From positions 1 to 64,000 of the forward strand of contig NW_022985459.1 of NCBI RefSeq assembly GCF_010093595.1: a DNA stretch of 64,000 nucleotides, read 5' to 3'. Positions 22,988 through 34,659 of this stretch are shown here, one piece after another. The first letter of the stretch is position 1. Every line of letters begins with the position of its first letter. A program made the translations under genes and the position numbers. The notes beneath the pieces were generated by a model that ran no database searches, was not told the DNA's origin, and saw only the letters and a list, made by a program, of their open reading frames with translations. The DNA comes from Mytilinidion resinicola. Lineage: Eukaryota > Ascomycota > Dothideomycetes > Mytilinidiales > Mytilinidiaceae.

Positions 22988-23415
22988 ATGGCTTATGTCT
23001 TACGGCGGCTCAAATCGAAATTTCCCAATGCCTCCGCCGCCGAAGCCTGCGCTAGAATCCTGCAACGCTTCGGGAATAAGCCCATATCCGTCCGGAAGCA
23101 GCTTCTTGATGCGAACCAAGTACAACTACTCAGCCTCACCCTCGGCCGCCCCAATCTACATAAAAATGTGTCTGCAGTAGACACAGCGCCGCATCCCGGA
23201 ACTCCAATCCCTTCTGGATATCATTTGGTGTATTTCACGCCCGCTCAGATCAGACCGTCAATCCGCTTGCCTCGTACACTCGGCGAATGTGGGCAGGTGG
23301 CCAATTGGAATGGAATCAAGACCACGATCGCCTTCTTCGCGTCGGGCAAACGGCGCATGAGGTAACGAAAATCGTATCTGCTGAGTCAAAGAAGCTGAGA
23401 AACTATCCTGCCTAG
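22988..23415 (+). pseudogene. HTD2-like hydroxyacyl-thioester dehydratase, internally deleted
   Basis: The frame from ATG 22988 matches the N-terminal half of fungal HTD2/mesaconyl-CoA-hydratase-like hot-dog proteins: LDANQVQLLSLTLGRP, then GTPIPSGYHLVYFTPAQ. At about 23248 the frame breaks. The conserved continuation NPLASYTRRMWAGG with LLRVGQTAHEVTKIVSAESKK is found in another frame, stopping at TAG 23413. The family normally has a short linker here, so a small deletion with frameshift is the simplest explanation. The C-terminal part is missing, so the gene is dead. The original role would be dehydration of hydroxyacyl thioesters. Confidence 0.65.
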
Positions 23416-23688
23416 AATATTTCAAGTACGTTGAAGCAACTTCTACAGTTGTAAGAGAATAGCAAATTACATAAAGAAACGCTGTAATATGGAAGGCAAG
23501 AGCGTTTTATAACTATCATCGACTAAAATGTGCATCCGTCTAATTTGAAGGGTATGGAACTTTACATCCTGTTCAGATCATTTTGAGAATGTTGACGCCC
23601 CTCATACAGTCGCGAACGAGCATCAAATCACATGTCGCTTTATCCAGATGAGCGCTCTATGTGTCACACCCCCATCTTTCAACCTCTG

Positions 23689-26600
23689 TTACCACGCAAT
23701 CTTCGCCAATACTCCGTTCGGATTCCGTCTCACGGCATACTTCCTCCCCTCATCCAGCAATAATATCGCCATTCCGAACGTCATGGGCAAGAACCAGTAG
23801 CCCACAGGCACCGTCGCGGTAGCAAGAACACTATGGAATTTTGGCAAATAAAGGAAGAAAATGGCAATGAGGAGGGCGAATACAATCGCCGGGAAGAGGT
23901 AGAGATTTCGTGTGCTCTTGCGGAAAATGGGCGGGTGTTGGAAGAACGAGAGGCGCCGGGTGCGGATGCCGAAAAGGTTGAACCATTGCCTATGATGAAA
24001 GGTTAGCTAGAGACGCGACGAGTTTGGAACGAATGCAAGCTTACATGACGACCAAGTTGACGAAGTAGATGGACGAAGCGGTGTTTAGGATGGCCGTCAT
24101 CTCATCCGTGGTCATGCCATTTGGCGAAGCGCCAAACCCAAACCAAAGCACGCTGAAGGAGAGGCCTTTGCGCTGTGCATACCAATACGCCATCGCGAAA
24201 CTGCTGACCGACTCCAGTACGCCTATGAAACCGTACGAGTGCAGTACCAGCTTCCAATCAACGAGGTGATCTTTAGCTTGGTTGCGAGGCCGCTGGAGCA
24301 AGACATCGGCCTCGGGTTTCTCGTAAGCAATAGCGGTCGCAGCAGCGCAGTCAGTGAAGCAGCAGATGATAATCATCAGGAAGGATGAAAGAATTTGGGG
24401 CAAGCCAAAGAGGACGTTGGTCATGACGGGCCAAAACTCGGAAAAGGAGCCGGCGGGGAGGAGATAGCAGATCGTCTTCTTCAGGTTGTCGAAGACGACA
24501 CGACCATACTTGACAGCTTCAACGATGGCGGAGAAGGACTCGAGGAGGACCATGTCAGCCGCCTCGATGGCGATGTCCGATCCAGACCCCATGGCAATAC
24601 CAATGTTTGCTTGCTTCAGGGAGGGGGCGTCGTTAACCCCATCGCCAGTCATGCCGACGATTTCTTTACGGGCTTGTAGTTCCTTGACGATGCGCAACTT
24701 CTGCTCGGGGGTAGTACGAGCAAACACAATCTCATCGTACTGGCATAGATGATCCCATTGCTCTTCATCCAGGTCCATCATATCGGGGCCGCTGAGGACG
24801 ATGGATCGGATTGCCTTTTCGGTAAGGGCGGGGTAACGCGTCTTTTCTTCGGCAGAGAGTTTGAAGGGGTTAGGCTCTTGTCCACTCAAGGCGTCTACGT
24901 TGTCAATGCGGTCTTTGCGGTTGGTGATGATTCCGCAAGAGACTGCAATAGCTTGGGCCGTAAGCCGAAAGTCGCCAGTCACCATGTGGACCTTAATCCC
25001 GGCACCACGAAGGGTTCGAATTACGCTCGGAATCTCGTCCCTCGGGGGATCGACGAGGCCAACGAGACTGACAAGCTCAAGGCCTCCGACGGCTTGGTTA
25101 ATGACCATGTTCTCGAATTCGCGGGATTGTGGGTCCAACTTGCTAAGCTCCGGGCTGAGATGCTTCCGAGCCATAAGAATGACGCGCTTGGCTTCTGACG
25201 ACCACTTGTCCTTCACCACTTCGATGGCAGTGCGAGTGTCGGTAGGAAGATTATCTGTGGTGCCGTTGCTAGTCATGATCGAAGAGCATCTTGGGAGAAG
25301 GATGTCGGGAGCGCCCTTGATGAACAAGACAAGAGGGCTTGATTCGAAATCCTTTCCTTTGAAATGAACATTACCAGTAGCTGGACGAGCGACCGTGATC
25401 ATGAACTTGTTCTTGCTATTGAACGCGACGGTATTGACGACCTTCCATTGAGTTCGGATCTGGGCAACGTCGTTGAGGGACTCTGCAAAGCGAAGGACGG
25501 CTTGGTCAGTCGCGTCACCAAAGAACTTGCGGTCCTCAAGGGCAAGATGAGCGGTGGCTGCATCCATGTCCGCGGCGTTGCATATTGCGCTGATTTGACC
25601 GAGCTGAACGATGCCTTCGGAGTTGACTGGCTTGGTGGCGGAAATTCTTGTCGACTGTGCGATGGCTGCTGCATCGCTGGCGCTAGTAGGAGCTTGATGT
25701 ACCATGCAGTCGGTGACAGTCATCTGGTTCTGGGCAAATGTTAACGGATTTCTTCGGATATTGTCATGATCTGAGAGGGCATTACCTTGGTCAAAGTACC
25801 TGTCTTGTCGGAGCAGATAGTGCTAACAGATCCCAATGTCTCCACCGTCTTCAACGATTTGCAGAGAATCTTGTTCTTCTTCATGGTCGACGCCGTGATG
25901 GTAAGACTAGGTTATGGTTAGGATGGTCTCTTTATAGTAAGGGATAGATACGAACCTTGCCGTGACGGCAATGGGAAGTCCTTCCGGAATGAAGGCAACC
26001 GCGACACTCACGCAGTCGACAATAAGCACAGGAACGGAGATCCAGTCTGAATGAGAATGCCGGAGCCAAGAAGCCCTGCCAGTCGTCAGCCCCGTCGCCA
26101 TGTGAAAAATTCCTCAGACATATCCTACCACACGATGATGACAACAATAATCATAATAAGCATGATTGTGACAATGGCTGCGACAAAGTAGTAGATCTCT
26201 TTCTCCAAGTTGGTTAATCCAGTCTTGGGGGTATTCGTCATTTTCGCAATCTGAATTTGAATCCTAGGTCAATATCAATCAACTCGCAAGGTAGTACAGT
26301 CAACTTACGCGTCCAAAAACTGAACGATCGCCAGTTGCTACAACAATAGCTACTGCAGTACCTGCAGTGCAATGGGTGCCGGCCATACCAATACATTCCG
26401 TCTCCAAGTAGTTGTTGTCGGTAGAGTCAACAGAGCCACGGGTCGGCAAGGTTTCGCCTGCAATGTGTGAGCTGATGCCATTCCGCCTTATCGTATTCTT
26501 CGCATACCTGTCAAGATGGAGCGATCAAACTTGACATCGCCCGAGACCTCGATGAATCGTACATCAGCAGGCAATTTGTCTCCCATCTTGATGCAGAGAA

Positions 26601-27481
26601 TGTCGCCCTGGGTAATCTCTGTGCCGAGGACCTTAGCCCGCTCACCCTCGCGGATGACAACACACTCATCAGGAAGCATGTTCTTGATGGAGTCCATGAC
26701 GCGAGAGGTTGACCAATCTGATATCGCTTGTAAGCATTTGCATGCGAAGTCAGAGAAGGAATGTAAGTACCTTGGAAGAAAGAGAAGGCAGCCTGAATGA
26801 CGAAGACGATAGCCAGAACGATGCCCAGAGCAAGATTGGCAATAGCTGGGGGCTGTCCAAGAGGCTTCCATGCGATGAAGACAAGGATGGATGCGATGAG
26901 GAGGATGGAACCGAAGCCACCAAAGAGGTATCCCAAAGTTTTGATGAGCCAGCGCGATGGTGGAGCGGACAAGACATTGCGACCGTGTGCTTTGAGACGT
27001 CTCGCAACTTGTTCATTTGACAAACCATTCTTGGTGGATGTAGACAGACGACGAGCGGCCTCCTCGGTGGAGATTAGGTGCCAGTCAAGGTCTTCAACGG
27101 CGGCTGCGAAGGGGTGTTGGCATTGCTATTGTGAGGTGCATCAGGCGAGCTTACTAGCTTCCTTTGTTTTCGAGCTCTTTGGTTCTTTGACGTCAAGGGA
27201 CTTGCTGTCTTCGATGTTGATGGAGCTGTGATAGAGTCAGTGACGGTGCGTCGATATCACAACAGAAGGGTGGCATACAGGGTTCGATAAGCAGTTGGGA
27301 GGACGACTCCGGGCTCAACAATGCGGCGGCGAGAGATGGAGCGAATGGACATGCCATCGTCATTAGAGTCTCTTCGTGCACGAGCACGTGTTGGACGGGT
27401 CTCCACGTCTTCGGCATAGCGAATGTGATGAGCACCCTTCTCAGCAGACTCGATGTCGTGGACGGGGTCGGGGTCAGCCAT
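23689..27481 (-). CDS. Type IIC P-type ATPase (Na+/K+-ATPase alpha-like)
   Basis: Ten exons are placed by GT-AG, branch-point and phase agreement: 27481-27279, 27225-27155, 27103-26771, 26717-26508, 26457-26309, 26250-26129, 26075-25956, 25906-25786, 25729-24045 and 23989-23689. The sum is exactly 1105 codons. Visible features: an acidic/Arg-rich cytosolic N-terminus; first membrane pair [16 protein letters not shown]-domain TGE (split by an intron); M4 IPEGLP; phosphorylation site CSDKTGTLT; nucleotide-domain KGAP; hinge TGDGVNDAP; and a six-helix C-terminal membrane region. The family pumps alkali cations at the plasma membrane; fungal type IIC members (ACU-like) have been linked to K+ or Na+ uptake. 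No stop or frameshift is seen, so this is the best-preserved gene of the window. Na/K versus ACU specificity cannot be read from sequence by eye. Confidence 0.92.
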
Positions 27482-27499
27482 GGTATCGGGATGATGGCA

Positions 27500-29670
27500 A
27501 GGTTTCACAAGCAGATGAAAGGCAGAGAAGACAGAAAGAAGAGGGTATGATCTGACAGGAGTGACGGTGAGGGCGCTGTTTTGAGGCGACGCATCCAATT
27601 GCGTGGACCACGACACGCGCCGCAAATCGACTGGATGGCGGGTCACGTGATGCGCGAATTATGGTGCACCAGCCTTGAAAGGAATGCCGCGAGGCAGTGC
27701 TGCAACACACTAATTCACCGTCAGCGACTAGACGTCTCCCGCTGGACGTTCTCCCGCTGGACGTAAGCTAGCGATGAGTCTTCTCCACGGCCAAGTCCAG
27801 CCAGCTTTGGGTGATGTCAAGATGCGGAAATGAAGGAGATGCCGAAGCGTAGCATCAATATACTCGCTGAAATCACTCGCTATGCGAGCCGAAACAGGAA
27901 GGCATAGCAGAACCCATGAGCAGCTGAAGACGGGGAGTAGATTGGCAAACCGAGTCCGATATGCTCGCCACATGCGTAGAAACGTCGGCATTCACGCATC
28001 GGCATGCATCTCGACCTACACGGCATACCGAATGCAGCGAGCTGCTTCGTGGCGAGAGCACAGGCCGGGCACCAATCAGGCATGCAGCCGACGGGAGCGT
28101 TGCAGGCGTGTGCTGTGTTGGTGAGGTGTGAACACGGTCTCTGGGCAGAATTCCGGTTTCCAGGGCTTTGGGTGGAATCGAGCCTGGGGCCAGCTCCACC
28201 AGCATGGCGGCCTCTGCGTGCCCTCCACCAGTAGCTGCTGTCGTTGCTCATCGCGCAAGAAGGCGACGGCACGAAAAGTCGCTTCCTGTGCAGAAAGGAA
28301 GAAAGGGATGCCACGCTGAGGTTTGATTAGGCTCAAGAAGACGACTCGGCAATCTCGTGAACATGGCCCGAGCGCCCATGTACCCGCCGACCAAGCCAGG
28401 GACCCGCACTGCGCGTGGTAGAAAGCACGCGAAGACCAATGTCCTCCTCACTCGCGCAGGGTCCAACGAATGAAAGGCCACAGCGGTGGTGGTTTTGGCA
28501 GAGGTGTAAATAGGCTCGCGGACAAGAGTGCGAGCATGCCGTCATCTGGCCTGTGCGTCCCGCTCCGCGCATGGCTAGCGTCGGGGCTGTGCATTTTTAT
28601 GCAATCGCTTGCACGGCACGTGGGGCACGGATATCAGCCAAAACAGCTGCTCGCCCATGGCCGCGGTGCGTGGTTTTCCCCCTCTCCCATCTGGCAATGA
28701 ACGACTGCGTGGTTTTCCCCCAAATCCCTCACTCTGCACGATTTCGCCATGCTCCCTCGTGGATGAAGCATTCCAAGACGTCACTGATAACGCACAGACC
28801 TGTCATCCCTCACCACGTTCTGCATGCCCGCGCCCCTATTCGCTGTGCTGGCCCCCAGCTCGTGGCTCCCCATCCGTGCGAGCGGCCGACGCAGCAGGGA
28901 CCACCATCGCGGCCCCCGCCCTGGGAGAAGACATTGCTCGCGAGACCTGCTGTCGTTGCTCAACGGTGATGAGATTTCGATATCAATTTCCGATGATGAG
29001 CTTCTTCTGTCCCTGGGTCGTGTGAATGCTCGCGCCCAGCTTTGCATTTGTGACGGCTCCAAATGCAATCATGGCGGAATCAGCTCTCTTAGCGTGATCC
29101 GGCAGACTGGATCCCCCGCCGCCCTCGCAGGGGTAGTGCGGAGAGGGCATCGGGAACCGAGCCAGGGCACCGAAAACTACTCCCGTCCCAGAAAGGAGAG
29201 TGATGGTTCCTTTGACGCAATTCGGTAATCCGCGATAGATCATCTGTTTCACGGCTCTGCGCAGCCGCTGAGCAGACAGGTGCGTACACGACAGATCGTA
29301 CTCGGCTGGCGGCTTTTCTCACCGCATCATCCATGACGAAAATGGGTAAAATTGAGGTAGATAGTTTCAACAGGCTTCATTCTTCCAATCCATCATCAGT
29401 CTATCTCCACTCACACCTCTGCGTGCCAACATCTCGCTTTCAGCCTATCTGGAGAGCGCCCCTATCTCCTCTCCGACTTCCAGCCTCCAAATACCATAAA
29501 ACGCCCCTAAGCTTCCTCTTGACTTCACAGAACACCCAATTTCCCACCATTGTCATCGTTTTCATCTCTTGCTCCGCCTTCCAAGTGCTCTCACATCCTC
29601 CACCACGCCTCTCTTTCCCATACTTCCCCTCGCCGCGGCCAAAAACGCCAGAGGCAAAGCGAAAACTTCA
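27500..29670. other. Long divergent intergenic region
   Basis: It separates the ATPase start (27481, minus) from the next start (29673, plus). Many overlapping open frames on both strands reflect high GC, not genes; none has a domain or consistent introns. A 15 bp direct repeat, TCTCCCGCTGGACGT, lies at about 27733-27762. It probably holds long 5' leaders and promoters. Confidence 0.5.
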
Positions 29671-29672
29671 CC

Positions 29673-30416
29673 ATGCCCACCCAAACCCATCCCTCAAACC
29701 GTCACGTCTCCTTTGCCGAACCCGTCTCCATCCCAGCGCCCACGAACCGCGCTCGCCTCCTCTCAATCTCGGAACCTCGACCCCGCCCACCTCCTATCCT
29801 CCAGGAGGGAACCCGCCCTACAGTCTACCGAACGAGACCCTCTTCTACGCAGCTGAAGGCTCCTCCGTCGACACTGATACAGAACGTGCAAGGTATGCTG
29901 GCTGTTCTTTCTCGCCCCTTTTCACGTTCGTCAAGGCGAGCATTGCTTCGATCCTCATGTACCCGTCTGAACAGATATGGAGTATCATGGAAGCGGTGTT
30001 TGTATCTGTATCCGTTCAGCACGAATGCCCCTTTTGTTGGTCTTATGAAAGCACGGCACCTGCCTTACACCGAAACCACCCCGAAACCACCCCAAACCTT
30101 CCTTTAAAGGCTATGTTTGTGCGCAGCTACGACCCGAGTTCGCGTTATGGCAGTGACCATCCAAAGCCCACATAGACCTCTTTCCCAAGCGCTCGACACT
30201 AACGAAGCTCCAGGCCTTCCCTCCCCCACTTCTTCCTCCTCAGACATTGCCCTGGCATACCGAACTCGCTATGCAAGCTACCTAGCCGCAACCTTCAATA
30301 TCAGTGTCCAGGCAGCGCAGGCCGAGACAGAGTATCAACTTTCATCAAGGAGAGCCTCGGAATGTTCCGAGGCTGAGGCAGAACACAGGGGCGAGCAGGA
30401 GCGAAAGCCCTGCTAA
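29673..30416 (+). CDS. Small uncharacterised protein
   Basis: Exon 1 is 29673-29892 (MPTQTHPSNRHVSFAEPV start, Pro/Arg-rich) and exon 2 30127-30416 (SSSDIALAYRTRYASYLAA). Donor GTATGC and acceptor GCGCAG agree in phase 1 and give 169 aa. The intron is long (234 nt) and contains an open stretch, so a second small exon or a different acceptor is possible. The ATG has an ACC context (CACCATGC). Polar and probably disordered; no domain recognised. The pyrimidine-rich leader upstream fits a transcribed fungal gene. Confidence 0.5.
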
Positions 30417-30699
30417 CGACGTTTACTGGTGGTGGTTTGGGGGCATGCTGGTGGTTCCGGATGATGAATGCGACATTCATTTACCTTATTCGAATTACTC
30501 CTCTCTTCGTGTCTTCAGAATAATATTGGAATTTTGATAGCGAAGCATTATGGAACGAAATTGAGACGTATGAATCCTAAGGTCTGTTGTTCACACTGCG
30601 CAGTGACTATTAATTACGAATATACGATATTCCCGTTCCACCTCGGATGAGGAATTTAGAGACACCCGCGTTCTTGAGCATACAGATAGCGCCACAGCT

Positions 30700-31360
30700 C
30701 CTTCGCGCTACTTATTTTCCTTGTCCATGCTAAGCACACGAACATATCATAGCCGCCCGTGCCGTCGATTCACGACATCTAGAACTTGGCATTCGCCCAT
30801 GAGATCTTAAGATCCTGAAGCCCTTTAATGTGCTGCATACATCTCCAAAGTAATAGCTTACACAATGCGATCTAAGACGTACCTACTGCATAAACGTAGG
30901 TCTGATTCACGACGTCCCAAACTTGACATCACGGTGTTAAAATCCTCACTCGTGCTGGAGCCCCCAAGGTGCTGTCTTTGCGCCTAGTGCAATAGTCTAC
31001 ATGGTGCGATTTGAGAAATGTACGATGAATAAACGTAGGTCTAATTTACAGTGTCCGGATCTTTACATTCGAAGTTAAATTTTTTGTAATACTATGAAGT
31101 TCTTTAAAGCCCTAGCCAACCCGCCAGCGCAAATACTTACACAGGGCTAAATTTACGACATGTAAACCTTTACATTACGCCCCTAGAATTTCGCAACCAC
31201 AGGAAGTCCTTCAAAGCTCAATCCAACCGGCAAGCGCTCTACCCTCACCGATGCAATATGCAACGTGCTAGATACAGGACATACATCCAGCCATTTAAAG
31301 ACACTGGTCTAATTCATAAGGTCTAATTTATAGTATCCAAGCCCTTATATGGCGATCTCG
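30700..31360. repeat. Degenerate tandem repeat, unit about 100-140 bp
   Basis: Blocks of the form ATAAACGTAGGTCT(G/A)ATT followed by A(C/A)G and GTCC recur at about 30890, 31030 and, more degraded, 31140 and 31310. They are joined by similar stretches (CTTTACATT, CTTTAAAG-CCCT, CACAATGCGATCTAAGA). It looks like an old satellite-like array or a decayed dispersed repeat in the 3' intergenic space. No coding potential. Confidence 0.5.
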
Positions 31361-31513
31361 AATTTCGCATACGCAAAAAGTACTCCAAACCAATTGCCCC
31401 GATCTTCGACTAATTACATCTTACCAAACTCCTCACACATCATTCTCAAATCGAACACATTACCCGCTCCCCATAAAACATTGGCAGCATTACAAGAGTA
31501 GCACCCAATCAGA

Positions 31514-33185
31514 TCAGACTCGCCTTCTCAAGCCCTCCCTCGCCTCTCCCTTTCCCTGTAATGTAACCCCACACCGATGCTCCTTCGGCGCAATCAAAAA
31601 GAAGTTTATAAACTCCATACTCTCCTCCGTAGTGCTCTCGCTGAGCCGCAGCCCAGGGCATTCCCTGAATAGCATGGCCGCCGCATACCGCAGCTCCATC
31701 CTCGCAAGATGCAGACCGACGCAGCTCCGCGCGCCCGCGCCAAAGGGGTGGAAGGCGAGTTTTGCTTCTGCCGTTTGCGGGTAGAGGAAGCGCGTGGGGT
31801 CGAATCTGTGGGTCGTCATTAGCATTAGGTAGGGAATAGGAAGATGGGAACATACTTCAAAGGGTTTTCCCAGATCGCAGGATCGCGATGGAACGTATAC
31901 GCTTTCGTACAAACCGTAGTACCCCCCGGCACATACGAGTCCTGCGGTCCGAACTTCGCACCGCCTTTCGGCACGACGCGGGGGAGGCTGGACGGTGCGG
32001 CGCCGTATAGCCTCAGTGTCTCTTAGATTACTGCGTTGAGCAGCGGTAGTTCAATGAGATCCGCGTCGGTGAATTCCGGAGACAGCGTTGCGACTTCTTC
32101 CTCAAGTTTGCGCTGAACGGCTGGGCGCTGTAAGACCGCCCATGTGAGGTACGTTAACGTTGTACCCGTCGTGTCTGTGCCGGCGATGATGATGTTGATG
32201 GCCTCCATGCGCACGTCGAGGTCATTGAGGGTAGTATTCTCTTTCTCGGAATCCTCGATGACGTTGCGGAAGATGTTGGCTTCGCCGGTACGGCTTGTCG
32301 CGAATTCGACGGCGCGCGCGGCTTCGCGCCAGATGTAGTCGTTCGCGTTGAACGTTTCCTGTACGGGCTTTATGGGGAGGTAGCGCAGGATGCGGAGGAG
32401 GGGCATTTCGACCATGATGCCGGCGCCCTTGGTGAGCTTTTTGAGGACGCGGATGAATTCGGTTTCCTATAAGAATGTAGAAGTTAGTATATTTCTTTAC
32501 ATGCTGGTTACATTAGGTAGAATGACTAACCTTTCCGCCTTCAACCATTTTGAACGATTCTCCAAAAGCCAAATGGGCGCTGACATCTGAAGCGAGAAGC
32601 ATCCACCAATTGAACACGTCGGCCTGCCCCCTCAACGCCTTTTCTTTAATCTTCTTCACGCACAGTGCCGCCGTCTCCTTGACCGTTTGATCCCAATGCT
32701 CGAGCAGCTGCGTCCGGCTAAACGGCCGCATGAGCAACTTTCTCCTTTGCGAATGATCCTTGGGATCAATCATCGTGAACACCCCCAGCACCAGGAAATT
32801 CGCCAGCTTGCCATACCACGCGCTCTTCAGGTAGTGCGAGCCCACGCGATGGATTTCTTTGAAGGCCTCGAGGTCCGCGATGGCGACCTCGGTGGGTGAG
32901 ATGCGCACAACGGGGCCATGGGCTTTGTGGAGGGCATCGATGTAAAAGATGCGCTGGCCGGTGACGACGGCACGTTTGAGGCGGAGGTGCGTAAAGTGCG
33001 TGTACCAGGGCCCGGGCAGGTGGTGGAGCGAGGAGGTGGAGGCCACGAAGATACTCTGTCGCAGGGTTAGGATGTTGATTTCAATTGGGTGTGGAAGAAT
33101 TATCCTGAACGAAGAAGTAGGAGATAACAAGGAAGGGTATAAACGCTATCACGGGGAAAAATTTGGAAGGAAGTAGTTCTGGCAT
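31514..33185 (-). pseudogene. Cytochrome P450 with one in-frame stop
   Basis: Exons are 33185-33111, 33055-32531, 32466-31856 and 31805-31514. Introns of 50-64 nt have agreeing phases, for a total of 501 codons, the normal length of a microsomal P450. The first exon encodes the membrane anchor (FFPVIAFIPFLVISYFF) and a Pro-rich hinge LPGPW follows. The I-helix motif is AGTDTTG, the K-helix ETLR, and the heme loop FGAGARSCVG, all present. The only defect is TAA at 32025-32023, directly before ETLR, where relatives have a coding residue; it would remove the heme-binding end. CAA-to-TAA would explain it. Family membership within the CYP system is not determined. It could be an assembly error in a live gene. 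Confidence 0.85.
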
Positions 33186-33189
33186 GGCG

Positions 33190-34410
33190 AGTTGGTCGCT
33201 CTTTCGCCGCAACGAAGCCCTTTTTTGCAACGGGTGAAGTTGACAATATAGGAGGATAGGAAGAGGGGGTATCTAATGATGCATCTTTCGAGGAACCCCA
33301 TTGTTTACGTGCGGATCAATTAAAGTGGTCCAACTAAACATAGAGATGCCTACGGGGACCTGGATGTCAGTGGGTCCACCGTTTGCCAGGGATGTCAACG
33401 AACTCCTTCTCGTTGGTGGTAGAAATGGGCTACTGAGAGAGCGTTCCCAGTGATTGTGCCTGTTCCTCAGGAATAGAGAAAGATTACACTGATCAGGGTG
33501 CTGGTAGGACTCTTTGCCCTCTGAACTTCCAATAGCACACCAAGGAGAACTTCCGGGCAAGTACCATGCTCTCTATACGCTGATTAGGATGCATAATGAA
33601 TCATGCGTAAACTTACAATTAAATTTATGAATAGCGACTGGAAAGTGTTGGGGAGCCGAAGATAAGATGATGCTGAAAGTTTTTGACTTTTAGTACCCAA
33701 TTTTGGAGGAGTACTTACAGCGTCTTCCTAGACTATCCCGGATGTTGCATAGTAATTTCTAACTTTCTTCCCATTTCGAGCATTCAAGCTCTGCCCAGAT
33801 ATCGACAACTATAGAGGATGCGGGGAAATATTTCTAATAGTACGAGGATTATTCCTAGGGCGGCGCTAGGTGAGGGGCCGACCCGTGTATCGTCGACGTC
33901 GTTGTATGGAGTACCAAGGGCGAAAGAGGTCGGCGGAGGTCTCGATGCGCGCTATTAATCACTTTTTTACCCATTTTCGCGATTGTACTTCGTATTGATA
34001 GATGCGTCCGTTAAAGTTCGTCCTGCCTTCTTTTAAACTGAAAAGGCAGTTTCGGTTTTGGAAAAAGACGGTGGATCTTAGAATTTTGTTCTTTTCTCTT
34101 AAGAGGTTTGCACAGATACACACCTCGTCACAGCGCTTTGGTCTAATGTTGTGACTGTGAGCATTGAAATTTTCTTAGTGTGTTCGGACGTCACGTGGTA
34201 TGACCGAAGAGCCATTCCCAACGACGACTCGCAGAAACCTCATGGGCGGCGGCTTTGTAGCATGGAAAAACACACCTAAGGGTGCTCACCTGTGGAGGCA
34301 CGCGGCGTTCCCAAGTATTGAGGGCTGTGAGCGAGAATTCAATGTGATGGTATCAAGATCTCTCAATGTCCAAGGCTGGAATTCCCAGCCCGCAAAGAAT
34401 TTATCTCTGC
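33190..34410. other. Intergenic, no supported gene
   Basis: Short frames only. One plus-strand frame (34200-34415, 71 codons) has no domain and overlaps the start of a MITE copy. The region separates the P450 promoter from the large transposon block. Confidence 0.45.
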
Positions 34411-34580
34411 AGTGATAGGTCAGAAGTCTATGCGCTGCCATTGCTTGGGGTGCCCCCACGGTTTTCCAAAAACCTACGCTCGATGCCAGGGTGCAAGTAG
34501 TGCAAATTAGACTGCCTCATAGCTTACTAGCTGCGTAACCGCTAGGCTGCTCCTTACAAAGCTCGGTGTGCAGGAAGAGA
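34411..34580 (+). mobile_element. MITE-like repeat, copy D (degenerate)
   Basis: It aligns with the left three quarters of copy B (53674): GTCAGAAGTCTATGCGCTGCC, then TTGCTTGGGGTGCCCCCA, CGATGCCAGG and CTTACTAGCTGCG...GGCTGCTCCTTA correspond in order. The right terminal repeat is not found. It lies only about 80 bp outside the left end of Fot1 element 1. Confidence 0.55.
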
Positions 34581-34659
34581 GAATGTATTGTATTGGTGTT
34601 CGTGTGAGGAAGCTAGCTAGGTCCGTAAAACGGAAAGATATAACTAGTTAACTTAACTA

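Noticed and set aside
27700..29330. Numerous overlapping frames of 60-140 codons on both strands
   Set aside because: They overlap each other in all frames in GC-rich DNA, lack domains and give no coherent exon set.
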